DNA of 64,000 bases from Alphaproteobacteria bacterium (GTDB lineage: Bacteria; Pseudomonadota; Alphaproteobacteria; Rhodobacterales; Rhodobacteraceae), in assembly GCA_029289325.1 (NCBI GenBank), contig JARFTV010000014.1:1-64000 (forward strand). Direction: 5' to 3'. Below the pieces are notes generated by a model. That model made no database searches, was not told the DNA's origin, and saw only the letters and a program-made list of their open reading frames with translations. This document shows, piece by piece, positions 17,909 to 27,546 of this stretch; within the stretch, counting starts at the first letter, position 1, and each line of letters begins with the position of its first letter. Made by a program: the position numbers and the translations under genes.

Positions 17909-19315
17909 TCAGGGGATCACCTTCCCCGGGTTCATCCGCCCCTCGGGGTCAAGGGCCCGCTTCACCGCCCGCATCACCTCCAGCGCGACCGGGTCCTTCC
18001 GCCGCGCCATGGCGGGCAACTTCGACAAGCCCACCCCATGCTCGGCCGAGAAACTGCCACCCAGCTCCTGCACCACATCCTCGACCACCTCCATCACCCG
18101 GTCCTTCAGACCCGGCTCGTCTCGGGTCGGAAAGAGGGTGAAATGCAGGTTCCCATCGCCCAGATGCGCCACGGTCAGACTGCGCAGACCGGGGTCCAGC
18201 GCCTCCAGCCGGGCCAGCGCCTGCGTCAGGAAGCTCTCCACCCGGTCCAGAGGCAGGCAGACATCCGTGTCGACCGCAGGAACCAGACCCAGGCAGATCT
18301 CGGCCGCCGCCTCGCGTCGGGCCCACATCGCGCGGCGTTGCTGCTCGTTCCGTGCGACGACCGCGTCGGTCAGCAACCCCGCCTCCAGCATCTCGGCCAG
18401 CACGCCTTCCAGAAGCCCGACCAGCGGAACCTCTCCCGCCGCGTCCGGCCGGGCCTCGGCGGGCACGGTGGTCGCGGCCTCGATCAGGATCGTCACCTCG
18501 GGGATATGGTCGAAGGGCAGCCCGAGGTCGGGGCGCCCGACCCGCAGACGCTCGGAATAGGTGCGGGGCATGAACTCGAACGCCTCGACCCGGCCGCCCG
18601 TCGCCTCCTGCATCCGGTTGAGAAGGACAAGCGCATCGCCCAGCGACCGCGCGGCGAGCGTCGCCGTGGCATGGGCACGGGGCGCCGGGACCAGTTTCAT
18701 CACCGCCGCCGTGATGATGCCCAGCGTCCCCTCCGCCCCGATGAACATCTGCTTCAGGTCATAGCCCGAGTTGTCCTTGTGAAGCTCGCTCATCAGGTTC
18801 AGCACGCGCCCATCGGCCAGCACCACCTCCAGCCCAAGGCAAAGCCCGCGTGTGGAGCCATAGCGGAGCACATTGGACCCGCCCGCATTGGTGGACAGCA
18901 CACCCCCCAGCATCGCCGACCCTCGCGCGCCGAACCAGAGCGGGAAGTACAGCCCTTCCGCCTCGGCCGCATCATGCAGCCGCGACAGGATCACGCCCGC
19001 CTCGGCCACGACCAGCCGGGCCTCGGGCTTCACCGCGCGGATGCGGTTCAGCCGCTCAAGGCTGAGCATCAGCCCGCCCGTGGTCATCGTGCCCCCGACC
19101 AGCCCGGTATTGCCGCCGATCGGAACCACCGGCAGTCCATGCGCGGCGGCGATCTTCACGCAGGCCGCCACCCCGGCCGTCGAGCCCGGCCGGACCACGG
19201 CCAGGGGCGCGCCGCGATACTTTGCCATCCAGTCGGTCGCATAGCGGTCCAGATCGGCGCCGCCCAACACATGCGCCGTCCCGATTGCCACCCGAAGATC
19301 CTCGATCACGCTCAT
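17909..19315 (-). CDS. FAD-binding oxidoreductase (GlcD / D-2-hydroxyacid dehydrogenase-like)
   Basis: AVVRPGSTAGVAACVKIAAAHGLPVVPIGGNTGLVGG...EGTLGIITAAVMKLVP...GGSFSAEHGVGLSK. Confidence 0.9.
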   Translation of the reverse strand: MSVIEDLRVAIGTAHVLGGADLDRYATDWMAKYRGAPLAVVRPGSTAGVAACVKIAAAHGLPVVPIGGNTGLVGGTMTTGGLMLSLERLNRIRAVKPEARLVVAEAGVILSRLHDAAEAEGLYFPLWFGARGSAMLGGVLSTNAGGSNVLRYGSTRGLCLGLEVVLADGRVLNLMSELHKDNSGYDLKQMFIGAEGTLGIITAAVMKLVPAPRAHATATLAARSLGDALVLLNRMQEATGGRVEAFEFMPRTYSERLRVGRPDLGLPFDHIPEVTILIEAATTVPAEARPDAAGEVPLVGLLEGVLAEMLEAGLLTDAVVARNEQQRRAMWARREAAAEICLGLVPAVDTDVCLPLDRVESFLTQALARLEALDPGLRSLTVAHLGDGNLHFTLFPTRDEPGLKDRVMEVVEDVVQELGGSFSAEHGVGLSKLPAMARRKDPVALEVMRAVKRALDPEGRMNPGKVIP

Positions 19316-19428
19316 GCCCGCCCCCGTTTGCGGCCAAGCTAGGCTCCGCCCATCCGGCAGGCAACCCGGTTGACTCGCGGGCGGGAAGGGGGGTTACTTA
19401 GCCAATCAGCTAACTGAAAGGGTCCGTC

Positions 19429-20070
19429 ATGCTTCGCCCGCTTCTCCTTGCCGCCTGCCTTGCCCTGCCGGTCCAGGCGCAGGACATGTCCGACCTCGGC
19501 AGCCCACCGGCGGGGACCTACCGCACCGATCCGGCCCATACCCGGCTGTGGTTCGTCGTCGATCACCTGGGCTTCTCGCGCTACATGGCGCTGTTCACCA
19601 AGGTCGAGGCCACCCTCCAGTTCGACCCCGAGGTGCCCAAGGCGATGGAGGTCACCGCCACGGTCGACCTGACCTCGCTGGAAACCCACAATGACGACCC
19701 GAGCTACGATTTCAACGCCATCGTCTCGGGTCCGGACTTCCTGAACGCGCCCGCGCATCCGGTGGCAAGGTTCACCTCGACCGAAGTCAGGTTGACCGGG
19801 GAGCGGACGGCCGAGGTGACGGGAGACCTGACCTTGAACGGCGTCACGAAGCCGGTTGTGCTGCTCGCGACCTATAACGGCGGCTGGGGCCACATGCCGC
19901 TGGATCCGGGCGGGGCGCGGGCCGGGTTTTCGCTGACGACCACACTGAAGCGGTCGGAGTTCGAGATTGCCAACGGCATCCCGGCACCGGGAACGACGCT
20001 GGGGGTCGCGGACGAGGTGCAGGTCCATATCGAGACCGAGCTGATGAACCCGGACGCGCCGACACCCTAG
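19429..20070 (+). CDS. YceI family secreted protein
   Basis: Signal peptide; PAGTYRTDPAHTRLWFVVDHLGFSRYMALFTKVEATLQFDP...VTGDLTLNGVTKPVVLLATYNG. Confidence 0.9.
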   Translation: MLRPLLLAACLALPVQAQDMSDLGSPPAGTYRTDPAHTRLWFVVDHLGFSRYMALFTKVEATLQFDPEVPKAMEVTATVDLTSLETHNDDPSYDFNAIVSGPDFLNAPAHPVARFTSTEVRLTGERTAEVTGDLTLNGVTKPVVLLATYNGGWGHMPLDPGGARAGFSLTTTLKRSEFEIANGIPAPGTTLGVADEVQVHIETELMNPDAPTP

Positions 20071-20080
20071 ACGCGCGGGC

Positions 20081-20108
20081 GTAGGGTGGGCGGTATCGCC
20101 CACCCTAC
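20081..20108. repeat. GTAGGGTGGGCG-family hairpin, copy 3
   Basis: GTAGGGTGGGCG-gtat-CGCCCACCCTAC preceded by gcgcgggc; same 36-bp string as reverse complement of copy 2. Confidence 0.9.
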
Positions 20109-20464
20109 CTTGCGTCGGTCCAGATCGGGCCCAGCATCTCCCGCAGCGCAGCCAGCGCCGGTTCCGCATCCTCGCACCCCGGCCCGATCCGCACCGCCAC
20201 GGTTCCGGCAAAGCCGAAGGCCGCCCGCCGTCCCGGCGCGATCACGATCTCCAGCCCCTTCGGCCCGATCACCACGGACTGCAGCGCATCTTCCGCCCCG
20301 AAGGTCTCGTCCCCCACCTCGAACCAGACCGGCCCGCCACCGACCTGCTGGCGGAACAGCGCATAGTTCTCCTCCTCGTCCTCGCCCTCGGCGAAGCCCA
20401 CGAAGAGCATCCCCTCATCCTCGACGACCGAGCCATAGGCCGCCTTCACCACGATATCCGTCAT
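20105..20464 (-). CDS. hypothetical protein
   Basis: 119-aa acidic ORF between yceI and lysE; no family recognised. Confidence 0.6.
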   Translation of the reverse strand: MTDIVVKAAYGSVVEDEGMLFVGFAEGEDEEENYALFRQQVGGGPVWFEVGDETFGAEDALQSVVIGPKGLEIVIAPGRRAAFGFAGTVAVRIGPGCEDAEPALAALREMLGPIWTDAR

Positions 20465-20467
20465 CCG

Positions 20468-21073
20468 CTATCCCCGAACGTAAAGCCACAGCGCCACAGC
20501 GGTCAGCGCCAGCGCCTGAACCCGGTGCATCCTCGCCGAAACCGCCGGATCGGCAAGCCATCCCCGCAAACCCCCCGCCGCCAGCACGATCCCCAGATGC
20601 ACCGCCGTGGCGATGCCAAGGTAGACCGCCGCCAGCATAAGCGCCCCGCTGTCGCCGGGGGGCAGGAACCCCGGCAGCACCACCACGAAGAACAGCGCGG
20701 CCTTCGGGTTCAGCAGGTTCGCCACCAGCCCGCGCCGGAACCCTGCCCTTCCATCCTTGCCCTCACCCGGAAGGTGATGCGCCGGATTGCCCGCGTCGCG
20801 CCAGCTTTCCCAGGCGAGGAACAGCAGGAACCCGACCCCGGCCAGTTGCAGCAGCCGGTAGAGCCCCGGCCAGGCCGCGATCAGCGCCGCGACCCCCAGC
20901 GCCGCCAAGAGCGCCTGCGCCGCAAGGCCCAGGCTGATCCCCGCGACCGCCGCCAGCCCCGCCCCACGCCCTGCCGTCGCACTCAACAGCGCGAGCCAGG
21001 CCATGTTCGGACCCGGCGTCAGTTCCAGCACGAGGACGGTCAGCAGGAAGGAGGCGAACCCCTCGGCCCCCAT
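20468..21073 (-). CDS. LysE family translocator
   Basis: LTVLVLELTPGPNMAWLALLSATAGRGAGLAAVAGISLGLAAQALLAALGV. Confidence 0.9.
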   Translation of the reverse strand: MGAEGFASFLLTVLVLELTPGPNMAWLALLSATAGRGAGLAAVAGISLGLAAQALLAALGVAALIAAWPGLYRLLQLAGVGFLLFLAWESWRDAGNPAHHLPGEGKDGRAGFRRGLVANLLNPKAALFFVVVLPGFLPPGDSGALMLAAVYLGIATAVHLGIVLAAGGLRGWLADPAVSARMHRVQALALTAVALWLYVRG

Positions 21074-21074
21074 C

Positions 21075-21935
21075 TCAGGGCCATTTCGCGACCGGCGGCA
21101 GGCTCATCAGGACCGCATTGGCATCATGCCCGGTTTCCAGCCCGAACTTGGTGCCCCGGTCGTAGACGAGGTTGTATTCGGCATAAAGCCCGCGGTGGAC
21201 CAGTTGGGTCTCGCGGTCGGCCTCGGTCCAGGGGGTGGAGATGCGCCGCTCGGTCACCGGCAGGAAGGCCGGGAGGAAGGCGCTGCCCACGGCCTGAGTG
21301 AAGGCGAAATCCGCCTCCCAGTCGCCGGTGTTCAGATCGTCGTAGAAGATCCCGCCCACGCCCCGCGCGCGGCCGCGATGGGGGACGAAGAAGTACTCGT
21401 CGGCCCAGGCCTTGAACTTCGGATAGTAGTCCGGCGAATGGGCATCGCACGCGCGCTGCATCTCGGCATGGAAATGCGCGGTATCCTCGGCATATTCGAT
21501 GCAGGGATTCAGGTCCGCCCCGCCGCCGAACCACCAGGCGCCGGGGGTCCAGAACATCCGGGTGTTCATATGCACGGCGGGGGTATGCGGGTTCACCATA
21601 TGCGCGACGAGGCTGATTCCGCTCGCCCAGAAGCGCGGGTCCTTGTCCATCCCCGGCACGCCCCGCGCCGCCATCGCGCGCTGCGCCTTCTCGCCCAGGG
21701 TTCCGTGCACCTCGGACCAGTTGACGCCGACCTTCTCGAACACCCCGCCGCCGCGCATCACGCTCATCAAACCGCCGCCACCATCGGCCCGCGTCGTGGG
21801 CGTCACGTCGAACCGGCCGGGCGCATCCTTGGCGTAACGCTCCTCCAGGCCTTCGAAGGCCGCGACGATCCGGTCGCGAAGCTCGCGGAACCAGGCGGCG
21901 GCGCGCGCGTTGCGATTGTCTGACGGATCGGTCAT
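21075..21935 (-). CDS. hemF: oxygen-dependent coproporphyrinogen III oxidase
   Basis: TRADGGGGLMSVMRGGGVFEKVGVNWSEVHG...WWFGGGADLNP...RGVGGIFYDDLNTGDWE. Confidence 0.95.
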   Translation of the reverse strand: MTDPSDNRNARAAAWFRELRDRIVAAFEGLEERYAKDAPGRFDVTPTTRADGGGGLMSVMRGGGVFEKVGVNWSEVHGTLGEKAQRAMAARGVPGMDKDPRFWASGISLVAHMVNPHTPAVHMNTRMFWTPGAWWFGGGADLNPCIEYAEDTAHFHAEMQRACDAHSPDYYPKFKAWADEYFFVPHRGRARGVGGIFYDDLNTGDWEADFAFTQAVGSAFLPAFLPVTERRISTPWTEADRETQLVHRGLYAEYNLVYDRGTKFGLETGHDANAVLMSLPPVAKWP

Positions 21936-22012
21936 CCTGCTGTCTCCGGCTGCTGACACAGCCTGCCTAACATTCCCGCGCCCCGCTTTCCACCTCTGCA
22001 AGGAGGGCCCTG

Positions 22013-22417
22013 ATGAAACGCCCCGGCTTCTTTGCTTGCGCCCTTCCCGCGCTCCTGCTTCTGGCCGCTTGCGGCACGCCACAGGAACAGTGCATCGGCC
22101 GCGCCACCCGCGACCTGCGGACCGTCGATCGCCTGATCGCCGAGACGCAGGCCAACCTTGACCGTGGCTATGCGCTGGAAACGATCACGGTCTATGAGGA
22201 CGACTGGACCTGGTGCCGCTCGCCCCGACTGCGGGACGGCACGCCCACCCCGCCGCATCTCTGCCTCGATGACCGCCCCGTGACCAAGACCCGGCCCAAG
22301 GCCATCGACCTGACCGCCGAGGCGCGGAAGCTGGACAGCCTCAAGGCCAAGCGGCGTGAGCTTGCCCGCGCGGCCCAGCCGCAGATCGCGGCTTGCCGGG
22401 CCCAGTATCCCGACTGA
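22013..22417 (+). CDS. hypothetical lipoprotein
   Basis: MKRPGFFACALPALLLLAAC lipobox. Confidence 0.7.
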   Translation: MKRPGFFACALPALLLLAACGTPQEQCIGRATRDLRTVDRLIAETQANLDRGYALETITVYEDDWTWCRSPRLRDGTPTPPHLCLDDRPVTKTRPKAIDLTAEARKLDSLKAKRRELARAAQPQIAACRAQYPD

Positions 22418-23230
22418 TCAGTGCGACGGCGTGCAGGCCACGTCCAGAAGACCCCGCCCGCCGTCCACCGTCAGCACCTGCCCGGTGACGAACCCCGATG
22501 CATCCGAGGCGAGGAACTGCACCGCCTCGGCCAGTTCCGCCGGCGAGGCGATCCGCCCCAGCGGCGTCGCCGCGGTGATCATGTCGCGGTAATCCGGGTT
22601 CTCGCGCAGCGAGGTCTGTAGACTCGCGCTCATCACGCTGCCGAAAGCGACCGCATTCACCCGGATCCCCTTGGGCGCCAAGGCCACCGCCAGCGAGCGG
22701 GTCATCTGATCCGTCGCCGCCGCCGCCATCGAATAGGCCAGAAGCTCCGGACGGGTCGCCTGCGCCGCGATCGAGGAGATGTTGATGATCGAGCCCAGCA
22801 TCGTGCCCTCTTCCAGCCCGGCGCGCTGGCCGTGCTGGATCATGCGTTTGGCCGTCATTTGTGACATGCGCAGCGCCGAGAGAACGTTCTGCCGCCAAAG
22901 CTCGTCCACCGCATCGGCCTCGGGGTTCAGCACCTCCGAGACCTGCATCCGGCGGCTGGCGTTGACCAGGATATCCAGCCGGTCGAAGGCATCGACCGTG
23001 GCCGACAGAAGGTTGGCGATGGTCAGTTTTTCGGTCAGGTCGCCCGCGAACATGCGCACCGGCCCCTCGGACCGGGCCTCTTCGCCGATCTCGGCGTCAA
23101 GCCGGGTCTCGTCGACATCGGCGAACATCACATTCGCGCCCTTGTCGACCAGATGCCGGCCAATGGCGAGCCCGATGCCGGCCGCCGCGCCGGTGACGAT
23201 GGCGGTCTTGCCGCTGACGGAAAAGGACAT
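22418..23230 (-). CDS. SDR family oxidoreductase
   Basis: KTAIVTGAAAGIGLAIGRHLVDKGANVMFADVD...LAYSMAAAATDQMTRSLAVALAPKGIRVNAVAFG; catalytic-region Y with AAAA in place of the classical YxxxK lysine. Confidence 0.88.
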   Translation of the reverse strand: MSFSVSGKTAIVTGAAAGIGLAIGRHLVDKGANVMFADVDETRLDAEIGEEARSEGPVRMFAGDLTEKLTIANLLSATVDAFDRLDILVNASRRMQVSEVLNPEADAVDELWRQNVLSALRMSQMTAKRMIQHGQRAGLEEGTMLGSIINISSIAAQATRPELLAYSMAAAATDQMTRSLAVALAPKGIRVNAVAFGSVMSASLQTSLRENPDYRDMITAATPLGRIASPAELAEAVQFLASDASGFVTGQVLTVDGGRGLLDVACTPSH

Positions 23231-23239
23231 GGTCAGCCT

Positions 23240-24220
23240 CTAGGGTTTGGCCCGTCTGGGCTTGGTGGCATGGATGACGCGGAAGGCGCCGTCGCCGGCA
23301 ACCTCTTGCACCATCAGGAAACTTTCGGCCAGAACGGCGTCATAGGGCAAATGGCGGTTGGCGACGAGCCAAAGGCTTCCATCGGGGGCCAGCATCCGCC
23401 GCGCCGCCCGGATGAATGCCGCGCCAAGGCCCGCATCGGCCTCGCGCCCGGTGTGGAAGGGCGGGTTCATCACCACGGCATCCAGCAGCGTCTCGGGCCG
23501 CCAGCCTGTCGCATCCGCCCAATGGAAGCGCGCCCTCTCGTCGGTCACGTTGACCCTGGCGCAGTCCAGCGCATCGGCCTCGGCCTCGACCAGGTCCAGC
23601 CGCTTGACGCCCGGCCGCTTCAGGATCTCGGCCGCCAGGAAGCCCCAGCCCGCGCCCAGATCGGCAACCTTGCTGCCCAGCTTGGCCGGGAGGACCCCCG
23701 CCAGAAGGACTGATCCGCGATCCGGCCCATCGGCCGAGAACACGCCGGGCAGCGTCTGGAACCCCGCGACCCGTGACGGCCGCGCGAGCCAGACCGACAG
23801 GTCCGGCCCGACGGGAAAGCTGGCGAGCTTGCCATGCGCCTTCGACAGGCTTTCCGACAGATCGACCCGGCGACGCAGATCCTTCAGCGCCGTGTCGATC
23901 CCGTCGGTCTTCTGCCCGTCCACCGCCACCCAGCCGCCGGGCGCCACCTCGGCCGCCGCCCGCGCGATCAGCGCGCGTCCGGCCTCACGGCTCCGGGGCA
24001 GGCAGACGATGGCCGCCGCATAGGGCGGCGCGGGGACCACTGAACAGCGTTGCGCGAAATGGTCGTGGTCCGGCTTGAACCCGGTCAGCACCACCACCCG
24101 ATCCCGGGGCAGCGCCGACAGGTCATCCCCGATCCTTGGCCGATAGACCGCGATCGTCCCTGAAACGGGAAGGACCAACGCGCCGGTTTCCAGCGCCAGA
24201 GAAAGACGGGCGGACCGCAT
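23240..24220 (-). CDS. class I SAM-dependent methyltransferase (RsmC-like)
   Basis: FSADGPDRGSVLLAGVLPAKLGSKVADLGAGWGFLAAEIL...DAVVMNPPFHTGR (NPPF motif of RsmC/RsmD type). Confidence 0.87.
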   Translation of the reverse strand: MRSARLSLALETGALVLPVSGTIAVYRPRIGDDLSALPRDRVVVLTGFKPDHDHFAQRCSVVPAPPYAAAIVCLPRSREAGRALIARAAAEVAPGGWVAVDGQKTDGIDTALKDLRRRVDLSESLSKAHGKLASFPVGPDLSVWLARPSRVAGFQTLPGVFSADGPDRGSVLLAGVLPAKLGSKVADLGAGWGFLAAEILKRPGVKRLDLVEAEADALDCARVNVTDERARFHWADATGWRPETLLDAVVMNPPFHTGREADAGLGAAFIRAARRMLAPDGSLWLVANRHLPYDAVLAESFLMVQEVAGDGAFRVIHATKPRRAKP

Positions 24221-24259
24221 GAGCGGGGCCTCAGGCCCCTCGTCTCCTGCAGGGGCCGG

Positions 24260-24580
24260 TCATTCCTTTTCCATCGTGCATTGCAGCGGATGCTGGTGCC
24301 GGCGGGCGAAATCCATCACCTGCGCGACCTTGGTCTCGGCCACCTCGAAGCTGAACACCCCCACGACCGCCAGCCCCTTCTTGTGGACCGTCAGCATGAT
24401 CTCGAACGCCTGGGCATGGTTCAGGCCGAAGAACCGTTCAAGCACATGCACCACGAACTCCATCGGCGTGTAATCGTCGTTCAGGAGCAGCACCTTGTAC
24501 AGGGGCGGGCGCTGGGTCTTCGTCTTGGTCTTGGTCAGGATCGAGGTGTCATTCCCCGGCCCATCCGTCTTGTCAGACAT
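24260..24580 (-). CDS. clpS: ATP-dependent Clp protease adaptor ClpS
   Basis: [60 protein letters not shown]; exact start uncertain. Confidence 0.93.
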   Translation of the reverse strand: MSDKTDGPGNDTSILTKTKTKTQRPPLYKVLLLNDDYTPMEFVVHVLERFFGLNHAQAFEIMLTVHKKGLAVVGVFSFEVAETKVAQVMDFARRHQHPLQCTMEKE

Positions 24581-24707
24581 GGTCATGGGTCGCATGGACA
24601 CGGAAGGACGCCTCTGGGGATTCGGGGGTTGCATCGGATGGGGGAAATATAGCCTCTTTTGCCGCAGCGAAAAGGGGGCGGCGCAAGGCTCGCCCGGAAG
24701 GTGCATC

Positions 24708-25415
24708 ATGTTGACCACGATCGGCTTCGACGCCGACGACACGCTCTGGCAGAACGAGGCGTTCTTCCGCATGACGCAAGAGCGTTTCGCGCGGCTTCTG
24801 GAACGCTACGCCGACCCGCTGCACCTTGCCGAGCGGCTGGAGGCGGCCGAACGTCGCAACCTTGGCCATTACGGCTTTGGCGTGAAGGGCTTCACCCTGT
24901 CGATGATCGAGACTGCCATCGAAGTGACCGAAGGCCGCGTCCCCGCCCGCGTGATCGGAGAAATCGTCGCCGCCGGGCGCGAGATGCTGGAACATCCGAT
25001 CGAGCTCTTGCCCCATGTGCGCGCCACGGTCACCGCACTGGCCGCCGATTACCGGGTGGTCCTGATCACCAAGGGCGACCTTCTGGATCAGGAGCGCAAG
25101 CTTGCCCAGTCCGGTCTCGGCGACCTGTTCGACGCCGTCGAAATTGTCAGCGACAAGACCGCCGCCAGCTACCACACCATCTTTGCCCGCCACGGCACCG
25201 GGGCGGATCAGGGGATGATGGTCGGCAACTCTTTGAAATCCGATGTTATTCCCGCACTGGAAGCGGGGGCCTGGGGGGTTCACGTGCCCCATGGTGTGAC
25301 CTGGGCCTTGGAAGCCGCCGACCCGCCCGAAGGGCACCGCCGCTTTCATGTGCTGCCCGACCTCTCGGGCCTGCCGTCGCTGGTCGACAGCCTGCGCCCC
25401 GGCCGCAACGGATAG
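24708..25415 (+). CDS. HAD family hydrolase
   Basis: [16 protein letters not shown]...[15 protein letters not shown]...[27 protein letters not shown]. Confidence 0.88.
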   Translation: MLTTIGFDADDTLWQNEAFFRMTQERFARLLERYADPLHLAERLEAAERRNLGHYGFGVKGFTLSMIETAIEVTEGRVPARVIGEIVAAGREMLEHPIELLPHVRATVTALAADYRVVLITKGDLLDQERKLAQSGLGDLFDAVEIVSDKTAASYHTIFARHGTGADQGMMVGNSLKSDVIPALEAGAWGVHVPHGVTWALEAADPPEGHRRFHVLPDLSGLPSLVDSLRPGRNG

Positions 25416-25601
25416 GGGCGGGGAATCAGACAGCCGCTAAATATGGCGCGGGCCGACATGTGCGCGCAACGGCATGAACTCTGCCCTGAAAGTCCTTGTA
25501 ATTTTTGGGTTTTCGGAACCGATCCGCTGTGCTAGCCTTCAAGCCGAGGCAGAATTTGGCACCGGGAAACCCGGGCCGCACAAGGCAAAGGAATAGGCGA
25601 C

Positions 25602-27542
25602 ATGGCATCGCTTGTCGGGCGTATTCTTCGCGCAGTCTTCTTGTATGCAATGGTCGGGGCCTTCCTCGTGACCAGTCCGCTGCAGGCGGCACCCTTCGCC
25701 GCCATCGTGATGGACGCGCGAACCGGAGAGATCCTGTACGAAAAGAACGCCCGCACCCGGCTGCATCCGGCCTCGCTCACGAAGATGATGACGCTGTACA
25801 TCGCCTTCCAGGAGATCCAGGCCGGCCGCCTGTCGCTGGATACCCGCGTCACCGTCTCGAAATATGCCGCCTCGCAGCCGCCCTCACGCCTTGGGCTGAA
25901 GCCGGGGCAGAAGATCGCGCTGCGCTACCTGATCCGCGCGGCGGCCGTGAAATCGGCGAACGACGCGGCGGCCGCCATCGGCGACCACATCAGCGGCGAC
26001 GCGGCCAGCTTCGCCAAGCGGATGACCAAGACCGCCCGCACGCTGGGGATGAACGACACCACCTTCCGCAACGCGCATGGCCTGACCGCCGAAGGGCACC
26101 TGTCCACCGCCTATGACATGAACGTCCTCGGGCGGCACCTGTTCTACGATTTCCCCCAGTATTACAACATCTTCTCCCGCCGCACCGCCGATGCCGGGAT
26201 CGCCGAGGTGCGCAATACCAACTCGCGTTTCCTGGACAGCTACGAAGGCGCGGACGGGATCAAGACCGGCTTCACCTCGGCCGCCGGGTTCAACCTGACC
26301 GCCTCCGCCGTGCGCGGCAACAAGCGGATCATCGCCACCGTCTTCGGCGGCACCTCGACCGCGAATCGGAACGCCAAGATGGCCGAGTTGATGAACCTTG
26401 GTTTCGGCGCGGCGAAGAATCGGGTCAAGGAACAGCCACCGCAGGCGCCGGCCCCGCTGCCCGCCGATGCGCTGATCGCCTCGGCCGCGCCCGAGATCGA
26501 CGAGATCGACGCCGCAGGCGGCGCCGGCAAGACCGTCCGCGTGTCGGGCGGCGTCACCTCCAGCCTGCGGCCCAAGTCGCGGCCCTCGGTCCCGGCCATC
26601 CCGGATGAGGTGGTGATCGCCATGGCCGCCAGCATCGACGGCGCCTTGGCCGAGGCCACCGCCGAACCCGCTCCGCCCGGCACGCTGGACTTCCAGGCCC
26701 AGACGATGGAATCCGCGCCCGAAGCGGCTGTCGCAACCGCCCTCGCCGCCGTCGAGCCGGTGGCCGAGGCCCTGCCCGAGCCCGTCGAACTTGCCGCCGC
26801 AGCGCCGGAACCCGGCACGCTGGACGCCCAGGCCGCCACGCTCGAGGGCGGTATCCTGCCCGAAACCACGCTCGCCGCTGCCGAACCCGCGCCGCAACCC
26901 GGCACGCTGGAGGCCCAGGCCGCCGCGCTTGCGGATGCGGTCCTGCCCGCCGAAACCGCCCTCGCCGCCGCCGCCCAGGACCCGACCCTGGCCGAGATGA
27001 AGCCGCAGGCACGGCCCGAAACGCTCGCCGCTGCCCCGGCCCTCGCGGCCGAGGAGATCCCCTTCGAAGTCGCCGCCGCGCCGGAAGAGGTCGTGACCGA
27101 CCCCGGCCTTCCGGCTGAATCCGAATTCGCCCTCGCCGAGGCCGCCCTGCCCGAGATCACCGCCGTCGAAACCGTCGCCGCCGCCGTCATCATGACTCCG
27201 GCCGACCCGACGGCCCCCGTACGCCAGGCCCCGATCTTCGACACCGTCGAAGTCGCCCAGGCCCCCGAACCCGCGCAGGAGGAGGTCGTCGTCATGTCCA
27301 CCTCCGGCGGGCGGCACTTTGGGGTGAACGTCGGCGAATTCCCCTCGCGCTACGAGGCCGAGCGCGCGCTGCTCAAGACCGCGCTTGCCGAAAGCGCCAC
27401 GTTGAACGAGGGCCTGCGCAAGACGACCCAGGCCGGAGGCGCCTGGCGTGCCAGCTTCCTGGGGCTGACCGAGGACCAGGCCGAGCTTGCCTGCCGCCGC
27501 CTGCGCGCCCGCGCTGTGCCCTGCGAAACCGTGGGGGGCTGA
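25602..27542 (+). CDS. D-alanyl-D-alanine carboxypeptidase (DacF-like, S11) with Ala/Glu/Pro-rich linker and C-terminal SPOR-like domain
   Basis: ILYEKNARTRLHPASLTKMMT (SxxK), KSANDAAAAIGDH (SxN), DGIKTGFTSAAG (KTG); C-term VGEFPSRYEAERALLKTAL...ELACRRLRARAVPCETV. Confidence 0.92.
   Translation: MASLVGRILRAVFLYAMVGAFLVTSPLQAAPFAAIVMDARTGEILYEKNARTRLHPASLTKMMTLYIAFQEIQAGRLSLDTRVTVSKYAASQPPSRLGLKPGQKIALRYLIRAAAVKSANDAAAAIGDHISGDAASFAKRMTKTARTLGMNDTTFRNAHGLTAEGHLSTAYDMNVLGRHLFYDFPQYYNIFSRRTADAGIAEVRNTNSRFLDSYEGADGIKTGFTSAAGFNLTASAVRGNKRIIATVFGGTSTANRNAKMAELMNLGFGAAKNRVKEQPPQAPAPLPADALIASAAPEIDEIDAAGGAGKTVRVSGGVTSSLRPKSRPSVPAIPDEVVIAMAASIDGALAEATAEPAPPGTLDFQAQTMESAPEAAVATALAAVEPVAEALPEPVELAAAAPEPGTLDAQAATLEGGILPETTLAAAEPAPQPGTLEAQAAALADAVLPAETALAAAAQDPTLAEMKPQARPETLAAAPALAAEEIPFEVAAAPEEVVTDPGLPAESEFALAEAALPEITAVETVAAAVIMTPADPTAPVRQAPIFDTVEVAQAPEPAQEEVVVMSTSGGRHFGVNVGEFPSRYEAERALLKTALAESATLNEGLRKTTQAGGAWRASFLGLTEDQAELACRRLRARAVPCETVGG
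26676..26990 (+). repeat. degenerate coding repeat in DacF-like linker
   Basis: PGTLDFQAQTMES / PGTLDAQAATLEG / PGTLEAQAAALAD beginning near 26676, 26811 and 26898. Confidence 0.7.
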
Positions 27543-27546
27543 ACCG

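Noticed and set aside
16525-18141. 538-aa His/Arg/Pro/Gln-rich plus-strand ORF
   Set aside because: Begins inside a repeat hairpin and lies antisense to a clear MFS gene; compositional artefact.
24222-24256. GGGGCCtcaGGCCCC dyad between clpS and the methyltransferase gene
   Set aside because: Short GC-only palindrome without T-tract in a high-GC genome; not strong enough to call a terminator.
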